Positions 25,187-35,741 of a DNA stretch of 64,000 nt are shown one piece after another (the stretch's first letter is position 1; each line of letters begins with the position of its first letter). A program made the position numbers and the translations under genes. This DNA comes from Alentia gelatinosa (taxonomy: Eukaryota > Annelida > Polychaeta > Phyllodocida > Polynoidae). The stretch lies in assembly GCA_950022655.1 (NCBI GenBank), contig OX465579.1:48401950-48465949 (forward strand), read 5' to 3'. The notes beneath the pieces are model-generated. The model was not told the DNA's origin, did not search any database, and saw only the letters and a program-made list of their open reading frames with translations.

Positions 25187-25550
25187 CTACAAACATTACA
25201 ACACAGAGCATTGAAAACATGTCTAGGTATACCAGTGATAACAGGAACGAATCTAACCCATCAAATATGTAGAATAGATAAACTGGAAGAAAGAAGGCAT
25301 GCATATACCCTAGTCTATGAGAGAAGCAATGATCAGGAATACATTGATGATAAGGAAAGGTTAACTAACAAGATTAGGCACAACTCCAGTCTTAAAACAA
25401 AGGGCAATCTACCTGGAATAGTACAGGCACAGTGTAGAGTATAAGACTTTGAAGGCCTGGAATAACCTATCATCAAAAGAGAGATCAATATTATTATATA
25501 CCTATACACTAACTCAGTGTAAATACTTACTGTTCTTAGGGGTACAGTAA
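25187..25550 (+). pseudogene. C-terminal tail of non-LTR ORF2
   Basis: The frame starts LQTLQHRALKTCLGIP and continues to IDKLEERRHAYTL, the post-reverse-transcriptase region typical of CR1/L2-like ORF2 proteins. One frameshift near 25440 is needed to enter the closing block KTLKAWNNLSSKERS ... KYLL, which ends at the stop at 25548-25550. Confidence 0.75.
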
Positions 25551-25594
25551 GTCGTTACATATTGCACGATACGCCGTGTAGCTTTGTACTGAAA

Positions 25595-25680
25595 TACATA
25601 TTGCGCGCTTTGACGTACATATTGCACGCTTTGACATACATATTGTGCGCTTTGAACGTCATCTAGCACGCTTTGAAAAA
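25595..25680 (+). repeat. 21-22 bp tandem repeat, about four copies
   Basis: The unit TACATATTGCGCGCTTTGAC begins at 25595, 25616 and 25637. A more diverged unit (TCATCTAGCACGCTTTGA) follows at 25659. Confidence 0.85.
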
Positions 25681-25758
25681 TAACGCAATCTGATTGGCCG
25701 AGGGGTCGACAACATGAATCTTGGCAGAAAAATTGCAAATGGCAGATCCCTTCACTTC

Positions 25759-26172
25759 GCGTGTTCCGATGCGTCTCACACGCCCAACGCAACGAGTTAT
25801 CATGTGTATTGACCAAATATCGAGGTGTATAACGTGCAGCATGCATGCAATACCGTGTAAATTGCTTAAATACATATATTCGTTTGATATCAACACCGAC
25901 CCTCGCCGAGCGAGCGTCAACAAAGGAGGCCGTAATCGCGTGACGTCATTATTGGGGTTTCCCTATGCTCTGGGAAATCCCAACAATGACTGCATCGGCA
26001 GCCGCACTGTCAAGTCCGCGTAACTTCACGGCGAGTGTTTTCATCGTTCGATTTCGCATGTTTCAGCTATTTAAACGGTCTCAGGTTAAAGCTATGTGTT
26101 AGTTGCTTCGATATTTGGTCAATACACGTGATAAATCGTTCCGTTGCGCATGTCAGACGCATCGAAACACGC
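25759..26172. repeat. Inverted repeat with 64 bp arms
   Basis: The left arm (25759-25822) and right arm (26109-26172) are reverse complements at roughly 85 percent. Both contain GATGCGTCT and a GTATTGACCAAATATCG core. The spacer is about 286 bp and is relatively CpG-rich. Weaker similarity continues on both sides of each arm. It may be a foldback element or two opposed copies of one dispersed repeat. It follows directly after the tandem array, and the two may be parts of the same element. Confidence 0.75.
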
Positions 26173-26548
26173 GAATTCAGGCACTACGAACCAAGGCGCC
26201 ATGGTAACTGGAAAACGTTAACCTCACTCTCCGACCCCGATATTCTGTTCCGTTTAATCAAATAACCATTCAGTAGTGATACGATTGGTGACGTAAAAAG
26301 TTAATCCGGGTATCTTCACATTCTCCAAGCCGAGTCCAAGTTCCTTTGCGCTTTCGATTTGAACCAAAAATCTGTTCGGAGAGCAAACTTGACTCGCGCA
26401 GGCGCGATAGACTTCACCTCGAATAAGTATCATCGTATAGGCGTCATAACTATGTTTTTATATAGTACCCTTCGATAAATTCAAGTCTCATATAAAGGAA
26501 AACCTTGCTGCCCTCACTATTAGTTATCACCTACTGGATTCCATGTAT
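26173..26548. other. Spacer between repeats, no gene seen
   Basis: No feature recognised. GTAT at 26545-26548 is the left target duplication of the next element. Confidence 0.5.
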
Positions 26549-26674
26549 GGCTCATTCTCATAGAACCAGTGCAACTAGGGTTAGGGGGGCCAAAAATAAA
26601 AATATTGGAAGACGGTAAAAATAAATATGGGGTCATATTGTCTATGGGGTGGGCCATTCTACCATAAAATATTA

Positions 26675-26893
26675 TTAGTTAAATATTAAAAATGTGGGCA
26701 TGGTGGCCCTTGGAACATATGTGTATGAAAAAGATCTCTTACAGCGTGGACAAACCACCCAATTTAATGGAAAACAAGGAAAATAATGAAATATTAATGA
26801 TTCAAAATTTCTAAACCGTTTATACAATAGAACATAGGTAGTATCAATAAAATAATAACTTTTTATACTGGGATAATTAGATTTTTCATCCAT
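26675..26893 (-). CDS. Small ORF with a single CPRC motif, inside the AT-rich transposon
   Basis: The 72-residue frame contains VCPRCKRSF in its second half (about residues 47-55). A lone CxxC pair cannot make a complete zinc site, but its partner could lie on another exon or have been lost. The 12 bases encoding CPRC are the same as those found on the other strand at about 27128. The frame may therefore be a by-product of a repeated DNA motif, not a gene. Confidence 0.2.
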   Translation of the reverse strand: MDEKSNYPSIKSYYFIDTTYVLLYKRFRNFESLIFHYFPCFPLNWVVCPRCKRSFSYTYVPRATMPTFLIFN

Positions 26894-27634
26894 TATGAAC
26901 CCAAAATTGAATTTTCTAAATCAGAAAACTGTTTTTTTAGGTGATTTAAAAATTTACAAATTACAACGTTTGTTGTGGTTTGTTGGAAAAAAATCAATAA
27001 GCTATTTCAACTTCAGCTTACTATTCTATAATATGTATACAATCAGATAAGTAATCACTTTTTTTGCTTAAAATTTCTTAATCATCCATAAATATTCATT
27101 AATAAATTGTATTGGTTTTTGAAGCTTTGTCCACGCTGTAAGAGACTGGTACTGGCCTAACATTAGCAGCAATTGGGACAGAGTACAGGAAAGAGTTATG
27201 ATTTGTTTATTTGCTATTTCAAATGTTTAATAATATGAAAATAATCTCTTTACTTAAAATAACAGTGAAATTCTTAATAATGTATTAACTATTTCAATAA
27301 AATAATGATAATGGAATAGATAAGATTGACCAGAATGGCATGTACTAAGGGTCTGAAGGCTATGAATGATCAAATTACTATTTGCTCTGTTATTCTTAAT
27401 GAATGATTGTGTTCTGAATATATTTTTATATATGCTATAGTAATTTAAATTAGTGATTTTAATAATTATATAAGTCAATTAGTTATAACAGGGTACACAT
27501 AAATTGTGATTCTCTGAAGTTATGTAAAGCATAAAATAAGTATAATATAGAGGAAACCTATCAAGGTTTACTGTCCAAGCTTGTATCCCAGCGAGTTTGA
27601 TTGATAGGGCTCCACTTATTAGAAAGATACTACC

Positions 27635-27946
27635 ATGTTTATAAAAAGAAAAAAATTAAAGGGGAAAAAGGTTGGATTTGTTATAATACAAGATTGGAAT
27701 TTGTTCATTCACATACAAAATTGCCAGCTTGCTATATACGGTTATTATTTTAATATAGATTCTAAACCAATTGTCCACGCTGCTAAGAGAGTTCTCCAAA
27801 TCCCTTTACGAGTAAGAAAGTATAATCTTTTGATGAAGAAAAAAATGGAATGGATTATTCTGTCTCTAATCTGTCTAATATCGGGTAAGGCTTGTTTAAG
27901 ATTCTTCATTGTATTGTTAAAAACTATATTAATGATTCTTAAATAG
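27635..27946 (+). CDS. Unassigned basic 103-residue ORF inside the AT-rich transposon
   Basis: Begins MFIKRKKLKGKK, is lysine-rich at the start and ends with a hydrophobic stretch (about residues 73-100, IILSLICLISG and FFIVLLKTILMIL). Such composition is common in AT-rich DNA. It covers one of the four repeated CPRC-coding words, but in another frame (IVHAAKR). No homologue recognised. Confidence 0.15.
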   Translation: MFIKRKKLKGKKVGFVIIQDWNLFIHIQNCQLAIYGYYFNIDSKPIVHAAKRVLQIPLRVRKYNLLMKKKMEWIILSLICLISGKACLRFFIVLLKTILMILK

Positions 27947-28106
27947 AAATTCTCTCTATTGTCCACGCTGCCAAGATAGAGAAAAACGCTGTAAGAAGTG
28001 TAAAAGTGACTTCATATGTGAAATTTCCATTTCTATTCTATTTTTTGGGGTTACATTATTTGCAGATGGGTATAAGTACGATAACTGTTATAATAGGATT
28101 TCTTAA
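27936..28106 (+). CDS. Open frame encoding a zinc-ribbon-like CPRC ... CKKC peptide
   Basis: A 56-residue open frame, without a start codon of its own, reads YCPRCQDREKRCKKCKSDF at residues 8-26. The two CxxC pairs spaced by six residues are the usual layout of a zinc ribbon or knuckle. It ends at a TAA at 28104-28106. It could be a terminal exon or a remnant of a protein encoded by the surrounding transposon. Such ribbons occur in several transposases, but no catalytic domain is seen with it. The alternative is chance plus a repeated DNA word. Confidence 0.3.
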   Translation, partial: FLNRNSLYCPRCQDREKRCKKCKSDFICEISISILFFGVTLFADGYKYDNCYNRIS

Positions 28107-28820
28107 ATATTTGAAATTTAAAAAAAACCCCAAGGATATTGAGTAAATTATAGGTGTTAATAAAATTGCAGTAAAAACAAGGGGGTTCGAGTCTGTACAT
28201 TGTAATTGCTAGAAAAATAAATCTAGAGACAATAACAAATTGATTTTTATGGCAAAATAGTATATGACAGTATTGTCTTAACTTTGGTAATAATTCTCTA
28301 ATCATATTAGTTACTCTTAATAAGCTTCGAACGTTCGAACAAAAATGACACTCTGTAACAGATTGAGTTTCACCAACCTTCCCCTACATACCATTTTTTT
28401 AAAAATAGGTTAATTTTTCCAGATTTTTCATAGAAATGTCCGCTGAACGCGGTTTCCTTAGGAAAAAATACAAAAAACACCTTCCAATATGGTTAAATAT
28501 TTTTTTTGGGGGAAAAATATGTTTCTTAAGTGATAAAGTGGTTCATTTTTGGTCATTTTTGGCCTATTTTCACCACCTGGAGATCAAAATATTCATATTT
28601 AAGTAATAAAACCTATACTCCCCCTCGAGCACTCAACGAGATACAACATTTAAATAAGTAAAAAATAACATATAATACAATGGGAAAAATCTAGAACACC
28701 GGAAAAGACTAAAAATGGAGTTGCACTGGTTTCATGAGAATGAGCCGTATACTTAAATTTAGTGTATCCACTCCAACAACATTGTATATATGATAAGCGG
28801 ATTTATTGGTTACGCTCAGC

Positions 28821-28884
28821 GTTGACTGAGCTCCCAAAGCACTACGTATGGTCTATCGTAGGGTATCAGGAGATCAGTGGTTAC
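28821..28884. repeat. Short hairpin MITE, internally deleted copy
   Basis: The left part GACTGAGCTCCC...ACTACG and the right part GGTCTATCGTAGGGTATC...CAGTGG are the two arms of the element at 35576-35741, joined without the middle. The arms still pair with each other. Confidence 0.7.
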
Positions 28885-30763
28885 TTAGTTCAAGAACAAC
28901 TCTGTATAATGACACTTTATGACACAATACTAACATTGATGACCCATAATCATATATGCATGACAGGCAGGTATTTTTGTTAGCCCCTGTTAACATGACA
29001 AAAGTTGTGACAGTGTCCTAAGATATTTCAATTAATCATGTCATCTTAGATTTCCGAATTCACCAATTTGTACTTGTCAAAACGGATAGTTTAACTTTTG
29101 TAGCACCGAGCCCTATTTGAATGGTGTTGTTTATCTGATGGATCAGCAATCTTTCCCCAAACTAAGGTTGATTAATATCAGGTAAATGTGAGAGTAGCAT
29201 TTCAATCTTGATAAAACTTCACCATTAAAGCCAATCAAAGGGCACAGCGTTTACATATGTGTATATATATATGCACATTTCAAAAAGATCATTCATGTAT
29301 ATTCCAATCGTCCTAATTGCAAGACGTAATCTGCTATTGCTACTTCGGCATGTGCAGATTGAAAGCTTGCGTGTGTAATCGCGATGTCCTGTATCAATAT
29401 CAGCAACAGTGATTGCTGAAATTGCCTTGCCATGATAGTCTATTGCTACTCCCATAAATGCTATTGCCTCAATACTGCGGTCTTGAAATGCCACCAGACA
29501 CCTCATTCAACTCGTACCTTAATGTGTGCAGGCGGGGGAGCGGACAGAAGGGTGGTGGGAAGGGTTACCACACTGTGTCGCTCACTGGCTATAGCGTTTC
29601 ATACCAATATCACATAGTCCATAGACAGCTCACATCACATAACGTCAGATTTTACGGTGACATTATGAGCAGCTCATAGGAACATCCACTCCTTCATCCT
29701 GGACCATTACCTCACGAGTTGCTCCATTCACTAGAGGCACTCCCCATTCGTCCGGACTTGCGTCACAGAAACCGTCTGTTCGACAATGGCACCACCAAAG
29801 GCACAGAGGCGCCACAGTGACAATCGTGACGTAAAATGACGTCTCGCGACGTAAAATGTAACGTAATAGGTGACCTAATTACAGAGAGGTGATGAGGGAG
29901 GCATTTCAGTTTGATAGGTCTGTAGCGCGGACAGGAAATCGCCAGTCAATGACCAGGCAGGGGATAGTCGAAGCCCAAGGGATCAATGCCCAGGGTATGT
30001 CCTTAATTATGGCAGATTATATTCCCCCAGTAATTAAGCGGGAATGATGTCATTATTCACGAGTATACTTATGTTAGTGTATATGTATCTCTTGTGGTAA
30101 ACTCATGAACCTTAAACAATTTTCACACCCTTCTTGATATATATATTCCGGTAGCCATTGGATAAAGGTTTAACCGTGTTTAGCCTACTCCAGCTGAAGT
30201 TCTGAATGTGATGATATAGAGGTCTCTAGGTGAGTAAACCTTCGCCGGTGGATATTATTAGGAAACGTCCTGAAATATTTAGATAAGTTTTAAAATACAA
30301 GAAAAAAGAAAATGGAGCGAAATAGATCAAGAAAAACGAATGATACGTGTCAGAGTGAAAGGAGAGCCTGTACTTAAAATGTATTGACAATCAACCATGT
30401 ATAATGTAACACATGAAATGGAAACTGAAAGCTTTTTTGCTCCAAAAATAAAAATTTAAATGTGTCTGTTTCCAAATGATGCATTCATGACAAGACAAAA
30501 TAGAGAAAAACACTATATGTCACTGGTTAGATACATAGGAATGTTCGACTATCAGTGCTAGCAATAACATCAGATACATTGCCAAATACTGAAGGACCTG
30601 GTAACAGATGATGGTCCACACCGGAATACCCGTCTATAATAAATCCACGAACAAACCATGTGCCCACTGTGAATGTGATCCATTTTGCATATATCCGCAA
30701 TCTGACATCTTTTTCTATTCAACAAACATCCTGTGAGTGCTCTCACTCTCCCCCTGAGATTTA
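28885..30763. other. Intergenic stretch, no gene seen
   Basis: Only short frames; a TA-rich microsatellite-like patch near 29255-29275. Confidence 0.4.
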
Positions 30764-30979
30764 GGTTCGCACCATGCCTCCCCCATCATGGAGATTCTGT
30801 ATGGTGAGCAGGGCCGTGTGCTGGTCACCGATAAACGTCTTAAAGTCGTCTTTCCTCGCCGCGCTCACAGGGGGCGTCTCTGTCGTGGGCGGCGGCCGTC
30901 TCCAGGGCGCCTTGTCCTGAGTAGGGCATCGTTGGCATGCAGGACCCGTCCAGGTGATCCTTTTAAGAGGGTCTTGTCC
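30764..30979 (-). CDS. Candidate GC-rich exon or chance ORF, unassigned
   Basis: A 72-codon open frame on the minus strand runs through a locally GC- and CpG-rich block (about 30790-30960). It reads a proline/threonine-rich middle (RRPPPTTETPP) followed by DDFKTFIGDQHTALL. There is no initiator near its start, so it would have to be an internal exon, and no convincing acceptor was found upstream. A plus-strand frame (30788-31057) covers the same bases. The base composition against the AT-rich flanks is the main reason to list it. Confidence 0.15.
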
Positions 30980-31803
30980 TTACCCGCGGTACTGGGTTAT
31001 GTCTACCTCATATCCAAGCTTACTCCTACCCTTTTTAAAGAAGTAGTCGGCTCTTGATTAAGGGTTCCTTTCAACGATTAAAAAGGAGGTATTTCTTTGC
31101 TTCATTGAGGTGATATCATGATAAAATACCATGTCTGTGTTGTGTGTTTCCTGAGGTTCACATTTCACAGAAATGTCTACATTTTAAACGGAATCCACAC
31201 ATATCTGCGATTAGTGTATTGTGTGTAGTCAGAATGAATCAAAACAATTAAAACCTTTTAGATTTGGATAACAATGTTGTGGATGCTCTTTCCTATCAAT
31301 ACTTTCTGAAATTTGGAATAATAAAGGTAAATGTCTAATGAATTTAATGAAAATAAGTGATGCAAAGAAAGTATTTTCCTATTACATACAACAAAAGAAA
31401 TGAATGGAGTCACCAGGTGATATTGCACCTGTATGCTGGTTTACTACGACTTCGCTTGCTACCAGGAATCCATCTGAACTTGCATTGCTTGAACCAAAGC
31501 TAACATTATCGCACCGCTGTATAGCATATCTTTTTCTATGTCAACACCAAAATCTACACGGCCAATGAATTGAGACTTATCGAATTCGGAAAAATGTATT
31601 TTTACTCAAAAGAGGTAGCAACACACTGGCGTTTTCCAAAGAAAAAGTATCGTCTTACACGTCCAGGGCCTTAACATATCTAGGGTTTGTTCCCACAGTT
31701 ATCATCCTTACCTAGAAGTATTTTATTTCCTAGGTCAGAGGAGCACCCTTAAAGGGTTTTCCCTTGGCCTCCCTACCCTGCCGAACATGCCTTTGTGACC
31801 CTA

Positions 31804-31849
31804 CTCCTAGCTTCATTATGCCCAATGAAGCTGTCAGCCAGGCTAGGAG
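31804..31849. repeat. Two-part hairpin
   Basis: The outer arms CTCCTAGC (31804-31811) and GCTAGGAG (31842-31849) pair perfectly. So do the inner arms AGCTTCATT (31809-31817) and AATGAAGCT (31824-31832), which share three bases with the outer left arm, so the two stems compete slightly. Function unknown. Confidence 0.6.
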
Positions 31850-31931
31850 ATGTCACGTCAGTAAATAGACCCCCCGGAAATAAGGCAAGCCCTGACCTTT
31901 GAGGGCACTGGCCAGAGGAGCACGAATAGAT

Positions 31932-31982
31932 CGACCGAGAGCTGCTCGGAGCTGCTCTAGACCGATCGGAGCTGCTCGGGGA
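31932..31982 (+). repeat. GAGCTGCTCGG short tandem words
   Basis: GAGCTGCTC occurs three times within about 45 bp, with GACCGA spacers between. Confidence 0.65.
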
Positions 31983-33158
31983 TTACCCCTCGTGTTCATG
32001 GCTTATAGGAGCTACTAGGAATTGCTAAAAACCGTCTAATGTTGGGCAGAGTCTCCCAAAGAAGGCTAGGTTTAATTGTATTGGTCAAAGCTGCTATGTC
32101 TGTAATGGGGATTGTTTAGTACTACCATGGTCTGCTAATTCTGAAAGGGATAGCTATTACAGTTCACAGTGCACCGGTTGACAAAATGTACAGAACCTAT
32201 TGAACGATTTGAATAGTCTCATCATTGTATAAACGCATCCAGTTTTGACAAAGAGCGGTTCAGGAAATAATTAACGCTAGTAGACGACAAAATGAAGTCT
32301 TCCGCATTATCTGCATATGTTATACATCAAAAATCGAAGAGGGCTTGGGGACGGTAACATACCTTCATAAGTAGTTTCCAGACACCTTTATCATATGAGA
32401 AAGGTGTGTATCATTGCCCGTAGAGAGTTATTACAAAGCGGGTGAGGGTGGGAGGGATTGAAAGCTGGCGGCACTTCTCCTGAGTCTGTACTCAGGCCAG
32501 CCTCTTTTATTTTTTTTGCAAGGCGATTAGTCAGAAGCAGCGATTAAGTGGCTATGGCCTAATGATACATGTATTATGTTGTATGTCTGCATCTGTCAGC
32601 AATATTTTGGTCAATATTAACGTGTTCTTTACCGTAATATCAGAGGGGATCGCTTGACTCGCATGGTGCTGGAACGCCGATCGCAAGATTCGGTTTCTGT
32701 GCCATACTATTAATCTGCAATTCGCATCCGATGTAAATTTGATCTGACGACAAAATAACGGAAAACATCGCTTGCGCACGTGCAGTCTCAAAGTATCCCC
32801 CGATAGTATGATGTAATTCAGGAGAGTCATTAAGTTCTCTGGTGTCATAAACAATACCAGGCGAAGGAAGCGCATTTTGTAAAGCTAGCCACACTGCCAT
32901 AGATTGTCCCTCCCTCCAACCCCATATACCGGGTTCCCGACGCTACAGCCTCTATCCTCATTAATAGATATTATTCTTGTGGCACTGGGACAATTTCTTC
33001 CAACAAACAAGACTAGCTGTCTGTCCCGTCTTGGTGTTATCTGTGATAGAATCGGGTCCGACATGGCAGCCGTGGCTCCCGTGAGCACCTAGCCGCGTAG
33101 ATAAATAAAAGCCGCAATGCTGGAAGAAAAGCAGAGTCATTATTCACATTGAGCTACA

Positions 33159-33692
33159 ATGGCAATTGAGACCGTCCAATTTGAGCATGTTTGGATAGGA
33201 AAAAGTCTGAAAGACTTGAGGGACACACTGAGGTATGAGTCACTGGTTTCAACCCTCAGTGGCGGCAAAAGATTAGTTGAATCATGTCGGTTCAAATTAA
33301 AGTCGTTTGTTTGCTGAAGCCAGACTTGAAGCAGAGAATGTTGGATGTGGGGAATACCTTGATTCCGGTATTCAGGAACCTTGCATCCTTCTTATTATCA
33401 TTTACAAATAGAAATATGCAACGGAAGGCTTGTGGCTGATAGAGAGATTGTTACAGTGCAAACCTTTAGAGATACTGGACATGATAATTCTGTTTACGTA
33501 ATAGCAAATCTCTGGCAAATGACTGGTCTGGTTGTTTTGAAGGATCCTGCTCTTCAATACTCCATAGTCAAACCTTACCTGCCAAGGTCAGATCAATTAC
33601 ATAGACCTGGCCATGCATGGAAAGCAGCACAATATGTTGTTCAGCATTGACCAGACTAAATAAAAAGAATTTAAAAAAAAAAAAAAAAAAAA
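33159..33692 (+). pseudogene. Probable processed retrocopy of an unidentified mRNA
   Basis: AATAAA at 33659-33664 is followed nine bases later by an uninterrupted A20 (33673-33692), the signature of a reverse-transcribed polyadenylated RNA. Upstream are protein-like frames in register breaks: 33159-33317 (opens MAIETVQFEH and contains SGGKRLVESC), a middle piece with RMLDVGNTLIPVF, and 33381-33650 (contains LVADREIVTV, near its end RPGHAWKAAQYV). The frames probably belong to one protein broken by frameshifts, but I do not recognise the family. A real 3' exon with a genomic A-tract is the alternative. Confidence 0.4.
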
Positions 33693-35575
33693 GCAAGAGG
33701 CATTCTGAAGAGGTTTAAAAGACCTGCCAAGTAGTGATTATTTTGAAAATTGAATCAAGGAAGATCTGCCATATCTATTACATGAGGACTGATCATGTGA
33801 TCTGACAACTAGCAAGTCGTTAGATCCATAACAGTTTATAAGATGTTATGTGGATATCTCATGTTTTATTCTGTCTGTATTGTTACTTGTTACACGTAGA
33901 ATCTTCATGGAAGAACGTCGTTGAATATATCTGCTCTATATCTTCACTTACCGATAGATAACGATAGTTTGTTCCAAAGTACTTTGCTTTTGTATGAAGG
34001 ACATCTTCTTAACTCTTAACTCCTGGCTCAGGTAGCACAATGTTGTCTTTGACTTCCTTAGCATTGTTTCATTAGTCTGTAAGTAGTTTAAGTAGAATTA
34101 TGATAATTGTGGAAAAATGGTTCCCTGTCCTTCAGTTTGTGCCTCGCTTCCTCTTGGAGGTGTGGAGGTGTTCGCTGGAGGCGGATTTTTTTTTGATAAT
34201 AATGATAATTGTTTTGTTGGTGAATGGTTGACAATAGTAGCGTTTAATTGTTCAACAAATTTAATTGGTTTTCAAATTCCACTTCCATATATCAAAAATG
34301 CCATATTTTATGCTTTCTTTTGTTCCCTGAAATCTGTTATATACTTTATTGATTATAAGGCTGCAAAATTTTGAAGTAATGGTTACTAAAGGGGAAGATA
34401 CAATACCTATGTTGAAATGCATTTGTGGCTAGGCTAATAACTTACCTGCACTTACTACGCGACAGAATGAACAATGTATGACTTATTTGATAAACAATGT
34501 CGTAATTGTGTAGTCGCATAATGTCCATCTTTCTACTAAAGTGAAGCTCACTTTTAGCGTCCATTTCCGAGTCCAGCGTCCAGCGCAGTCCGGCATCTGT
34601 CAGGAATCCATAGAGCAAGCTTCTCTCCCTGACTGCCAGGCTAGCAATATCCTGAATATGGCTGACAATGGCCATCTCTGAGGCCGGTTGCCAGAGGAAC
34701 CCTTCAGGAATCCAATCTACGAGATGCCAAAGCTCTACCTTCCCTTTTTGTCAAACACATTCATGTATTTCAGGAGGAATTCCCTTCATCGTTATCAGTG
34801 TTTCGTTCTCTTTTGTATGAGAAAACTGAGTGTTTGCATGAAAACACACTGCAGATGGTATTATATTGCTAGAAAAGATATTTTATGATAACAACAGCGT
34901 TCTTTTCAAGGATGATGGAAGGATAATGGACCTTCTGACATCATAAATACATAGAGATTGGGCTTTGACACTCTAAGCTTTAAGAAAATGATAGAACCAT
35001 AGAATATTGCGGCTTAATTTACAGGTGAAGGTTCTCCTACAGTAGTGTCATGGAGATGGAGAGTGGGAATATAAGGGAAATAACACTGGGTCTCCATTGA
35101 CTGTTTGCTCAATATCATCCCCCACACTCTTTGCTGACAAGGGAAATCCATTATACAGGAGCGGGGCCCATTGGTGCGGCGTAGACATACCTGTTCGGCA
35201 GGCCCTCAACGTGAGCTGAATAAAATCTGCTGCTTCAATCTTCTAGGATGATCTTCTTGGATGATGTTAGTTCAGACATACATATTGATGGATTACCTAG
35301 GCCAAACGCCCTTTAACTGCCTAATTCCATTGTGGAATGTGATATAATCTCGTTGACATCATTATGTCATCGTGGAAAACATATTTCGCTTATCATAGAG
35401 TCTATTATCATTATGTTTAGAGACGAGTTGCTAATATAGAATCAGTTAAATTCTAATGAGAATTTAAGAAAATACATCTTTTTAAATCTCACTGTGTATC
35501 TTATTGCTGCTGATATGAATTGTATACCTTCTCCACTCTACTCCTTTTCTCCCCTTCGGCGGTTTTTTGCCCGGC
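33693..35575. other. Intergenic stretch, no gene seen
   Basis: Short frames only; no domain or repeat pair recognised. Confidence 0.4.
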
Positions 35576-35741
35576 GTCCGCTGAGCTCCCAGTACACTAC
35601 GATACGCCTTATGATACATCTCCATATACAAAATCGATATCACTTTGGAAAGTCAACTTTAATCTGAATCCGATACACCCGAGGATGCACCCCATACAAG
35701 CATTGTAAGGTCTATCGTAGGGTATCGGGAGCTCAGTGGAC
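35576..35741. mobile_element. Hairpin MITE, 166 bp
   Basis: The left arm GTCCGCTGAGCTCCC with CACTACGAT and CCTTA pairs with the right arm TAAGG, ATCGTAGGGTATC and GGGAGCTCAGTGGAC. The arms are about 36 bp with a few mismatches, and the middle is about 95 bp. A shortened relative lies at 28821-28884. No coding capacity. Confidence 0.75.

Larger units (their letters stand above)
22859..25550 (+). mobile_element. Degenerate non-LTR retrotransposon, CR1/L2-like group
   Basis: The plus strand carries, in order, an apurinic-endonuclease-type domain, a reverse transcriptase and the usual C-terminal tail of a non-LTR ORF2. These are spread over several frames and broken by stops. The order and motifs (PFPGELIEKI, GGFVPGKSS, FIDIAKAFDTIDHDIL, NYLGVILD, then HRALKTCLGIP) fit the CR1/L2/jockey assemblage. 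The exact clade cannot be set by eye. The coding remnant ends at a stop at 25548-25550. No ORF1, poly-A tail or target duplication is recognised, so the copy is 5' truncated or heavily eroded. It is not functional. Confidence 0.85.
26549..28746. mobile_element. 2.2 kb AT-rich transposon with 28 bp TIRs and GTAT duplication, unknown superfamily
   Basis: The left end is GGCTCATTCTCATAGAACC and continues AGTGCAACT (26549-26576). The right end (28719-28746) is its reverse complement with only two adjacent changes (AG to GA), so 26 of 28 bases match. GTAT lies immediately outside both ends (26545-26548, 28747-28750), a 4 bp target-site duplication. The interior is markedly more AT-rich than the flanks. 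It has only short frames on both strands, and no DDE transposase is recognised. A word TGTCCACGCTGY, able to encode Cys-Pro-Arg-Cys, occurs four times inside (26737-26757 on the minus strand; near 27128, 27772 and 27960 on the plus strand). A 4 bp duplication fits several superfamilies (Chapaev, Sola1, Academ, Ginger) but none is established. Confidence 0.8.
30980..33158. other. Intergenic stretch with small hairpin and short tandem words
   Basis: No gene seen apart from the structures listed at 31804 and 31932. Confidence 0.4.
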
